In this document: positions 40,079-47,074 of the stretch, one piece after another
How the letters are laid out: each line of letters starts with the position of its first letter
Numbering within the stretch: position 1 is the stretch's first letter
From: Methanomicrobiales archaeon
Lineage (GTDB): Archaea; Halobacteriota; Methanomicrobia; Methanomicrobiales; JACTUA01
Reading direction: 5' to 3'
Length of the DNA: 64,000 nucleotides
Assembly: GCA_029907705.1 (NCBI GenBank)
Contig: JARYLJ010000003.1
Coordinates: forward strand, 1 to 64,000
Program-made: the position numbers and the translations under genes
Notes under the pieces: model-generated
Database searches by the model: none
What the model saw: the letters and a program-made list of their open reading frames with translations, nothing else
What the model was told of the DNA's origin: nothing

Positions 40079-40318
40079 CTAACCCCTGCTGCAGGTCAGA
40101 AGAATCTCCACCTCTTCCTCCTCTATCTTTTCGTCGATGGGAAGCGATCTGCGCCCCTTCATGACGAGAACCGTATCGGGATTTATACCCAACGCGAGAA
40201 GCGCCTCCTCGTAGGTCTCATCATGCCGGCAACGGTGAAGGATTACGCCGCCCTCCGGTTTCAGTACGAACCTGCAGAACGCCACAACGGTAGTATTATT
40301 GCAGCCGGAAAATAACAA
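40079..40318 (-). CDS. MoaD/ThiS-like beta-grasp protein
   Basis: Up to 79 aa; the true start is probably GTG 40285 or 40288. The core EALLALGINPDTVLVMKGRRSLPIDEKI matches the pattern of archaeal small sulfur-carrier and ubiquitin-like proteins. These end in Gly-Gly, which is activated by an E1-like enzyme, but this one ends CSRG, with a single Gly and a nearby Cys. It may be inactive as a carrier or use another chemistry. Encoded convergent to the thermosome gene, 29 bases away. Confidence 0.7.
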   Translation of the reverse strand: MLFSGCNNTTVVAFCRFVLKPEGGVILHRCRHDETYEEALLALGINPDTVLVMKGRRSLPIDEKIEEEEVEILLTCSRG

Positions 40319-40343
40319 GATGATCCAGTTTCGTTTCCAGGGA

Positions 40344-40428
40344 GCCGAGGTAGTCTAGCCCGGAAAGGCGATGGTCTCGAAAACCATTGGTGCTGCGCAC
40401 CTCGGGAGTTCAAATCTCCCCCTCGGCG
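40344..40428 (+). tRNA. tRNA-Ser(CGA)
   Basis: 85 bases. The acceptor GCCGAGG pairs with CCTCGGC, the T-loop is GTTCAAATC, the anticodon loop is TCTCGAAAA with anticodon CGA, and a long variable arm (TGCTGCGCA) fits serine. Discriminator G. No CCA encoded and no intron. Confidence 0.95.
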
Positions 40429-41249
40429 TCGGATTGTTCTGTTTTCTGTTTTTTCTTCTCTGGAGTCCCGGGAGATATCTCCCTGACCAGGAAGGATCTG
40501 ACCGCAATCCAGATCCACGAGATGGGTTGAATTGCCTTTTTCGTTGCATATCACGGGCTTCTACAGGAGTGCTGCAATACCAGATGCCATCCATACATCT
40601 TTTTTCTGTAGTATCGGGAATTCTCCCGATGCTCGTTATTTTCGTACTGATGCTCTGCATGGCCGGCTGCATCGTTTCGCATGAAAACGGGCAGGGCTAA
40701 TATCTCCTTCTTTCCCTGCGATCTCAGGCCCCTTCCAGTATCTCCTTGCGACCTGATTGACCTCTATCGTCTTATTCCCGTAACAACCTATCCCTTCCTT
40801 GAAAAAACTGCTGAGAACTTATCTGTATCTCAGGATCCGCCGAGGTCGCCAGGTTCACGCTGGATGGACGAGAAGACCGAATCCATGCGGTGAGATTAAG
40901 CAGAGGGGGGAGGGGGCCGCCATGCAGTACGCTACGCATGGGTGTCTGTATCTCCATCACCTAGCAGAGTTGACCGGCGGAATAGGAAAACTTCGCGCCG
41001 CTTCTACGGTCCATCCTGGCCGTTCATGATCATGTCTGAACCGTCCGTTGTGATCAATGACGAGCGATGCGGCCTCGGAACATCCGATAATTTTCTCCTG
41101 AAGTTCTTACCGTGATGGCGATTGATATCGCCCTTTTATTCATTCCCTGCTACACTCTGCGGCCTTTCGACACTCCATTCTCCGGATTCTACCCGAAGGC
41201 GGATATTGACTGAGTGATCGGGGCCGCGTGAGATCCCCCACCCACACGG
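40429..41249. other. Intergenic region with possible small lipopeptide ORF
   Basis: About 820 bases. The only notable frame is 40584-40700 (plus): 38 codons beginning MPSIHLF, with a hydrophobic core and a lipobox-like MAGC at the end, then 9 more residues and a stop. An AGGAGTG lies 13 bases upstream. It may be a tiny lipopeptide or the stump of a dead lipoprotein gene. Nothing else is supportable. Confidence 0.35.
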
Positions 41250-42233
41250 TTACCTGCGGGCAAAGAAACGGATCGTGGATACGATAGCGAGGATCGGCCC
41301 CGCGATGAATCCTGCCCAGAAGAGCAGTGCGAGCACTCCCCATATACCCATGGTCAGCCCAACAGTACGGGAGGGCATTAAAGCGTATTTACGGGAGGTA
41401 TTGATCATCGCGATGCCGAGGAGGAGAGGTATGAGGAGGAAGAGGAGTGTGACCCATGCCGATCCGGTCCACCCGGTTCGCATGAGTGCCATGATCGTCT
41501 GTGCCCCTGTGATGCCGGCCGAGCCCAGGCAGAGGAGGCCGGCCGAAATTCCGAGCACGGCGGGGTCCTTCCATCCGATGTTCGTCAGGATTCCCGTTCT
41601 GCGGAGGACCATAAGTCCTGCGAGGATCGCGGCGAAGAATGGGGCAATAATCAGTAATGTTGGCTGCCCTTCCCAGAGACGGATGCCAATGACCGAGAAT
41701 GGCACGAGTAGCCATTCTGAAGGGGTGAACTCTTCCCGATATCCAATGGCGAGCCCGAATTTTCCCCCATTGTAGGGTTCCCGGACGGCTATGTACCAGG
41801 TGCCCGAGTGTTCGATTATCCTGGAGTATTCTGCGAGTGGATACAGCACTGACGGGGTGAAAGGTTCGAATTCCGGCTCTTCAGGATATCTGCCCGGGAT
41901 CAGCTCTGCTGCATACCCTTCGGGTATCGGGGTGATGGCTGTATCGTCTCCTTCGCCCGGAAAGATGATGATGAGATCGGGGATGAAGCGAGAAGGCTCC
42001 GGAACAAACAGGGAGAGCCGGAGCTCCCCTCCACCCCTCATCTCCACCTTAAAGTAGCGGATACCCCCTCCCTCCTCGATCTCGTCGTAAACCACCCAGG
42101 ACTTTTCAGGGTCCTTGACGAGAACGGCATCGGAGAGAGCCTCCTCACCTGTCACGGACAAAGGCACATGACCCCCTGCCCCTGTAACGAGAGAGAGGAG
42201 GAGCAGGACAGACAGGAAATTTTTCAGGGCCAT
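41250..42233 (-). CDS. Secreted-domain membrane protein, unknown
   Basis: 327 aa. Signal peptide at residues 1-21 (LSVLLLLSLVTGAGG), an outward beta-rich domain to about residue 180 with several Trp and Pro residues (GTWYIAVREPYNGG), and then about five membrane helices. The plan, a sensor-like outer domain on a membrane bundle, occurs in methanogen hypothetical proteins; I cannot name a family. No partner is adjacent. Confidence 0.75.
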   Translation of the reverse strand: MALKNFLSVLLLLSLVTGAGGHVPLSVTGEEALSDAVLVKDPEKSWVVYDEIEEGGGIRYFKVEMRGGGELRLSLFVPEPSRFIPDLIIIFPGEGDDTAITPIPEGYAAELIPGRYPEEPEFEPFTPSVLYPLAEYSRIIEHSGTWYIAVREPYNGGKFGLAIGYREEFTPSEWLLVPFSVIGIRLWEGQPTLLIIAPFFAAILAGLMVLRRTGILTNIGWKDPAVLGISAGLLCLGSAGITGAQTIMALMRTGWTGSAWVTLLFLLIPLLLGIAMINTSRKYALMPSRTVGLTMGIWGVLALLFWAGFIAGPILAIVSTIRFFARR

Positions 42234-42414
42234 CTCATGATATCCATCACTGCCGCCGTTATTTATACCATGCGACGCATTTCGGATCAGAGGCGATCCT
42301 GCATGAGATGTGTGGTGGCGGTATATGCAAGGCTCGAAAAAAGCGCCGATTTTAGCATCTTTTCCCCATCAGTAGGAACGGAAAATACTTGATCCCTGTC
42401 ATCGAATAAAATGC

Positions 42415-42570
42415 ATGAAGCGACAGATCTGCAGTATTTGCAAGGCGGATATCACCTGCCCGCTCTGCCAGGGCGACGGCATGGGCCCTTTCGACGTACC
42501 GTACTCCACCTCCCTGAAGCAGTGCCCGAAGTGCAGGGGCACAGGCAGGATCGAGCACCGGCATGGATAA
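42415..42570 (+). CDS. 51-aa zinc-finger protein (DnaJ-type cysteine knuckles)
   Basis: Begins MKRQICSICK. Contains CSIC, CPLCQGDG and CPKCRGTG. The CxxCxGxG form is that of the DnaJ cysteine-rich domain, so one or two zinc ions are likely bound. A TATA-like AAAATACTT lies about 25 bases before ATG 42415, which suggests a leaderless message. It probably acts in redox or protein-folding binding, but that is inference. No DnaJ or J domain is nearby. Confidence 0.7.
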   Translation: MKRQICSICKADITCPLCQGDGMGPFDVPYSTSLKQCPKCRGTGRIEHRHG

Positions 42571-42724
42571 CAGTATCCTGACAGGTGGCCTTTCATTCCG
42601 CATCACCATAATTCTTTTGGCACGATCCGCGGCCGATCGGTCCATTCAGCTGGGACGAAGGAGGGGGTGTTTGTGGTCCATGCATGTATCTGCCTGAATT
42701 CTGACGCCCTTCTCCGATAACGCT

Positions 42725-42954
42725 GGATATGGGGGGTTTCCGTCATATCTACCATAAAGCGAAAAAATTCCCGCCGGCGTTACCCTGAACACGGCATCTC
42801 CCTCGGAACCGCATTTCCCATCGCAGCGAGACTCGCATCGCTCCTCTCGGCATCGGGGACGTCGAAACCTGCGGCGTTGCCGGCTCCATAAGGCGGGGAA
42901 AGGATACAGAAGAATATCGATCTGGTCGCATCGTCGAAGGCACCCGAAATTGCG
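42725..42954 (+). pseudogene. Decayed 5' part of PolX (polymerase domain remnant)
   Basis: Three frames together spell part of a PolX palm domain: HGISLGTAFPIAARLASLL in one frame, VETCGVAGSIRRGKDTEE in a second, then NIDLVASSKAPEIAV back in the first, running on into the intact PHP part at 42955. Frameshifts lie near 42786, 42855 and 42912, and a TAA at 42889 blocks the downstream frame. The AGSIRRG signature of family X is clear, but the catalytic DID site reads NID. The N-terminal 200 residues are missing altogether. Confidence 0.7.
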
Positions 42955-43995
42955 GTGAAAACCTTCTGTGCGATGCCATCGGTTGCGAGGGTGGTGGGGC
43001 GTTCTTTTTCCACAGCAAAGGTTCTGCTGAAAGAGGGTCCGGAGGCGGTGTTGAGGTTGGCCCCCGATGATGAGTTCGCTCCTGCCCTTCGTTACTGGAC
43101 CGGCTCGAGAGCGCATAATATCAGGCTGTATCGGGAGTACGGGCCTCCACCTGAACGGGCGGAGAGCGAGTCCGAAATCTACCGCGATTTAGGGCTTAAT
43201 TTCATCCCGCCTGAGCTGCGCGAAGATCAGGGCGAGTTCGAGGCAGCGAGAGGGGGGACGCTTCCATCCCTGGTGGAGATGAAGGACATCAGAGGTGACC
43301 TGCATATTCATGGACTCACAGTAGGTGGTGCCGATCTTCTGGAGGAGTACGCCGCCACCGCCATGAGGATGGGTTACGAGTATATCGCGATCACCGATCA
43401 TCTCCGCTCGCCATTCACCCCGTACGGGCTGGACGAAGCTGGAATTCGCTCCAGAATGCGTGAGATCGAGCACCTGAACCGGCGGCTGGAAGGCCTCACA
43501 CTCCTATCTGGAATAGAGGCGAACATCAATAAAGATGGCTCCATCGATCTCCCTGCTTCGATGAGCAGGGATCTGGATCTGGTGATCGCGAGCGTCCATT
43601 CGGACTTCAGCATGGCTAGGGATGAGATGACCCTGCGTATCGTCAGGGCAGTGGAGGAGAACGAGATTCACGTTCTCGGGCATCCGACTGGCAGGATAAT
43701 CGGAAAGAGGGCGATGGTACATCTGGATCTGATGAGGATCGCGGATGTCTCCCGTGAGCGGAACGTTCTTCTCGAGCTGAATGCTCACCCTGCGAGGCTC
43801 GATCTCAACGGCGAGGGGTGCAGGAGGGCGAAGGCTGCAGGCACGCTCTTCGCTCTTGGCAGTGATGCACATCGTCCAGAGGCGATGGGGAACCTCCTGC
43901 ATGGAGTCGCACAGGTGAGGAGGGGGTGGCTCGAGAAGAGGGATCTTGTGGTGACCATGCCCCTGTCCTTGCTCCTGGCGAGGCTAAATCGCTGA
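42955..43995 (+). CDS. PHP-domain phosphoesterase, C-terminal part of PolX
   Basis: 346 aa from GTG 42955. Residues 1-55 are the tail of the PolX palm/thumb (GPEAVLRLAPDDEFAPALRY, TGSRAHN). Residues 115-346 form a complete PHP domain with metal ligands DLHIHG, ITDH, GIEANI, SVHSDF, GHPTGR, NAHP and GSDAH. Full PolX is about 570 aa, so the polymerase half is lost while the 3'-5' exonuclease/phosphoesterase half is intact. It may still be expressed from the GTG or be the surviving part of a dying gene. Confidence 0.8.
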   Translation: MKTFCAMPSVARVVGRSFSTAKVLLKEGPEAVLRLAPDDEFAPALRYWTGSRAHNIRLYREYGPPPERAESESEIYRDLGLNFIPPELREDQGEFEAARGGTLPSLVEMKDIRGDLHIHGLTVGGADLLEEYAATAMRMGYEYIAITDHLRSPFTPYGLDEAGIRSRMREIEHLNRRLEGLTLLSGIEANINKDGSIDLPASMSRDLDLVIASVHSDFSMARDEMTLRIVRAVEENEIHVLGHPTGRIIGKRAMVHLDLMRIADVSRERNVLLELNAHPARLDLNGEGCRRAKAAGTLFALGSDAHRPEAMGNLLHGVAQVRRGWLEKRDLVVTMPLSLLLARLNR

Positions 43996-44186
43996 CATGA
44001 GGAGCCCATATTTTTCTCCTGAAGCTCCGTCTACAGCATTCTCACAACAAGCCGGACAGACGATGCATGGGCTCCGCCTTTTCCCCATGCGTCGTCCCTA
44101 TCGTGTAAGCACCTTATCCGGAGATCAGGCGGGTCCTCTTCCATGTTATGCATGGAGGCCCACTGCTTCGCATCGCCCGGGGGAGA

Positions 44187-44723
44187 TCACCTCTCCTCCT
44201 GCTCCATCCCGATCTCCTCGAGCGTCTTTCCGCTCGCCACGGACCTTGGATCCGGCTCCTCCGACCATCCAGGAATTGCATCCGTGTCTCTCTTCTTCAC
44301 GAGGAGCCACTGTCCACCCCGCGTCCGTATCAGCGTGAAGGCCCCCCTGAGCCTGATACCATGCAGATCGACAGTCGCCCTTCCCCTTGAGAGTGCCTCC
44401 TCCATGGATACGGCACCTTCCGTAAGATTCCTGTAGGTGCCCCGGTCCCACAGCATAACGGCGCCTGCACCATACTCTCCTTCCGGCACCACCCCCTCGA
44501 ACCCCGCGTATCCCATATCATGATCCTCCGTGGGGATCGCGAGCCTCTTCTCCGCCGGGTCCATCGAAGGGCCTTTTGGGACCGCCCATGACTTCAGAAC
44601 CCCGCCCACCTCGAGCCTGAAGTCATAATGCATCATCTTCGCCCTGTGCTTCTGTACGACGAAGACCGGATGTCCCTCCTTTGGGTACTCTTCACCACCC
44701 GTTTCCGCATCTTCTCTGGCCAT
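44187..44723 (-). CDS. LigD-type 3'-phosphoesterase (PE)
   Basis: 178 aa. Metal-dependent enzyme that trims 3' phosphate or ribonucleotide ends before NHEJ ligation. The motifs FVVQKHRAKMMHYDFRLEV, LKSWAVPKGPS and PTEDHDMGYAGFEGVVPEGEYG carry the conserved His, Asp and Arg of the active site. The length is that of stand-alone archaeal PE. It is divergent from the Ku gene across 102 bases. Unlike its NHEJ partners it is intact. Confidence 0.92.
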   Translation of the reverse strand: MAREDAETGGEEYPKEGHPVFVVQKHRAKMMHYDFRLEVGGVLKSWAVPKGPSMDPAEKRLAIPTEDHDMGYAGFEGVVPEGEYGAGAVMLWDRGTYRNLTEGAVSMEEALSRGRATVDLHGIRLRGAFTLIRTRGGQWLLVKKRDTDAIPGWSEEPDPRSVASGKTLEEIGMEQEER

Positions 44724-44825
44724 ATCACTCCCTTTTCATCCCATGGTGATGAAGCCGATGCCTCGGTCGCCTGTATGTGGTGAAAAGGACCATGATCTCC
44801 CCACCAGGCCCCTGCAGGATTAAAT

Positions 44826-45671
44826 ATGATCCAGTCCTCCTCCTCATTGATGGTTGCAGAGGAGAGGAGAGGAGAGGGTGAAACAGACCTCGGGGAATCT
44901 CCACCACCCCCGAGGGCTGCATGGTCTGGCACCCTTTCGCTGGGTCTGATAAATATACCAGTGAAGGCGATGCCCCTGATGCGCGATCGCACGATTCGCT
45001 TCCGTATGATACATGAGAAGTGCGGAACGCCCATTTCCTTCAGAAAATTCTGCGGAGAGGGTATAGAGGTCCCTGACGGGGAGATCGTGTTCGGATACGA
45101 GATCTCGAAGGGTGAATACGTGACCCTGAAGAAAGGGGAGCTTGAGGAGGTGAAACCAGAATCGAGCCGCGTGGTGAGACTCGACTCCTTCATCGACTCC
45201 GACGAGGTGGACCCGCATTACTTCGAGAGGACATACATACTCGTCCCTGCCGGCTACCCTGATGCATATGTGCTGTTGCGGGAGGTGATGAGAAGGGAGG
45301 GGAAGGGTGCGATCGGGAGGATCACCATGCATTCGAGAGAGGGGGTCGTTCTGGTGCATCATTACAGGAATGCGCTGGTCGCCACCACATTGCGATAGAG
45401 CGACGAGGTGCTGGATCCCGAAAGGATCTCACAGGTATCTGCCCTCCCCCAGCCTGAAGACGGGGGGATCCGCCTCGCCACACTCATCGTTGAACGGCTG
45501 ACCGCTCATATGGATCTCTCGCGTTACCGGGACGAGTATCGCGAGAGGCTGGAGGAGCTGATCCGTGCAAAGCAGAGGGGGCTGACGATCGTGATACCGG
45601 AAAAGGCGAAGGAACTCCCTGCCAGAAGGCTTATGGATACCCTCAGGAAGACCGCCGAGTCACTCAGATGA
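44826..45671 (+). pseudogene. ku: Ku protein, interrupted by an in-frame TAG
   Basis: The frame reads 282 codons from ATG 44826, with one TAG at 45396-45398. The first part (190 codons) has WSGTLSLGLINIPVKA and the bridge strands of the Ku ring; the part after the stop (EVLDPERISQVSAL...) is the C-terminal arm. Related Ku proteins have Tyr at the stop position (LRYADEV pattern), so TAC to TAG is the simplest change. Without read-through, the product would lack the C-terminal third that helps hold DNA. ATG 44850 is an alternative start. Confidence 0.85.
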
Positions 45672-45686
45672 GTAAGGCGTCAAGAA

Positions 45687-46648
45687 ATGCCCATGAAACC
45701 GATTCCCCCAATGCTGGCCGTCAGCGGAAGGCCATTCTCTGCAGAAGACTGGCTCTTCGAGCCGAAGCTGGACGGTACACGATGCATCGCACATATCGAC
45801 AGTGACGGCGTCTTCCTTTAGAACCGGCGCCTCATGGATATCAAATTCAGATATCCCGAGCTGGTCGCCTCACTTCGGAGGGCGGCAGGCGATCTCTGCA
45901 TTCTGGATGGGGAGATCGTGGTGATCAGAAAGGATAGAATCGATTTCCAGGCGTTGCAACGGAGGGAGTAGCAGCGGGATGGACTGAGAATCGGGATGCT
46001 GGCTGAGGCGATGCCGGCCACGTATATCGCCTTCGATATTCTCGGGATCGGTGGAGAGAGTGTGATGCAGCGGCCGCTGAATGAGCGGAAGGCGATTCTC
46101 TCGCTGGTGCTTGGGAACTGCCCGAGGTGGCGGTCATCGACTTCATCGAAGGCGGGGGCGAGGAATTCTTCCAGGCCGCCATTCTCGAAGGTTTCGAAGG
46201 TGTCATGGCGAAGAGGATGGACTCGGCTTATCGTCCAGGGATCAGGAGCAGGGACTGGATTAAGGTAAAAAAGGAGATCGAGCTGGATCTGGTCATCGGC
46301 GGCATTACGAGAGGAGGGGGCTTCAGAGAAGATACGTTCCGTGCGCTCCTGCTCGGTGCGTACCGTGGGGATGAGCTGGTGTACGTGGGGAAGGTCGGGA
46401 CAGGGTTCTCCCGCGAACAGCTCCGCGAACTCCGGAGGTCGCTGCACGTGCGGAGAGATCCGCCGTTTGCCACATCACCCGCGATGAAGGCGGTCACATG
46501 GGTGGATCCCGAGATGGCCGCCAGGGTAAAGATATTGAATATCACAGAGGATGGCAGACTGCGTGCACCAGTATTCAAAGGCTTGAGAGAAGACAAACCA
46601 CCGCGGGAATGTACATACGAACAGATCGAAGAGACAAGGATGCGGTGA
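45687..46648 (+). pseudogene. ATP-dependent DNA ligase (LigD-type), two in-frame TAG and a frameshift
   Basis: About 320 codons. From ATG 45687 the adenylation domain shows PPMLAV, FEPKLDGTRCIAHID (the catalytic Lys in EPKLDGTR), LDGEIVV and TYIAFDILGI. TAG codons occur at 45819-45821 and 45969-45971, both where Gln (CAG) would fit. One base is missing in the CCC run near 46120. After it the frame continues with VIDFIEGGGEEFF, GFEGVMAKRMDSAY, the nucleotidyl motif DWIKVKK and an OB-fold. It lies 15 bases after Ku. Clearly non-functional as read. Confidence 0.85.
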
Positions 46649-46759
46649 CCTATCTTCTCTGGGATAGCACTTCAAACATATAACCCCATTGAAGTGCCAT
46701 TCTTCGATTCGTCTCGTGCCGTCGACTGAATCGAGAGTGCAGGTTACCTTATCCTTATC

Positions 46760-46769
46760 ATTATAATAT
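46760..46769 (+). promoter_or_regulatory. TATA box upstream of the M-box riboswitch
   Basis: ATTATAATAT with transcription start expected near 46790, about 15 bases ahead of the riboswitch and 285 bases ahead of the mgtA-like ATG. Confidence 0.55.
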
Positions 46770-46805
46770 TGTTGAAATGCAATTATAAGGTTGAGGAAAA
46801 ACGAG

Positions 46806-46986
46806 CACCTTGTTGTGTGAGGTTACCGCAGGAATACACGCTGCTGCCCGGAAATATCGAGAGATGCCAACGGGTGAGCAGGTTTTGCCGGATTAAGGCT
46901 TCACCTAATGCAGCTGGATAACCGGATTGCCCTGGTCCGTCCCATGTCCTGCGATGCCAAATCTGAACGAGGAGAGTGTTCAAGGG
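46806..46986 (+). ncRNA. M-box (ykoK leader) Mg2+-sensing riboswitch
   Basis: The segment follows the Bacillus M-box almost block for block. A GTGAGG-like 5' region is followed by ACGCTGCTGCCCGGAAAT, then GATGCCAACGGGT, TTAAGG, and CCTAATGCAGCTGGAT. Helices are supported by pairing. CGCAGGA (46827-46833) pairs with TCCTGCG (46947-46953), a stem that differs in sequence from Bacillus yet stays paired. GCTGC (46840-46844) pairs with GCAGC (46910-46914), and CCCG (46847-46850) pairs with CGGG (46871-46874). CCTTG and CAAGG can close the base. It precedes an Mg2+ transporter gene, the expected target. The class is known mainly from bacteria. Confidence 0.9.
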
Positions 46987-47033
46987 AGTTTCGCTGAGGA
47001 GTGGTAATATCCAGCACGAAATGCCCGCTCATA

Positions 47034-47070
47034 CCTGATCGCTCTTTTTCCCCACATGATCAGGAGGGAT
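47034..47070 (+). promoter_or_regulatory. Putative expression platform: hairpin over the ribosome site
   Basis: CCTGATC (47034-47040) pairs with GATCAGG (47058-47064). The 3' arm shares its last bases with the strong ribosome site AGGAGGGAT (47062-47070), which precedes ATG 47075. The loop contains T5, which could instead act as an archaeal oligo-T terminator. Either route would let the M-box switch expression. Inference from sequence only. Confidence 0.5.
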
Positions 47071-47074
47071 TCTC

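Noticed and set aside
42646-43116. 156-codon minus-strand frame
   Set aside because: Arg/Cys-rich shadow opposite the PolX remnant, which shows family motifs on the plus strand.
45396-45971. Pyrrolysine decoding of the TAG codons in Ku and ligase
   Set aside because: TAG ends many intact genes in the window at the expected lengths, the residues expected at the sites are Tyr and Gln, and the ligase also has a frameshift. Kept only as a testable alternative.
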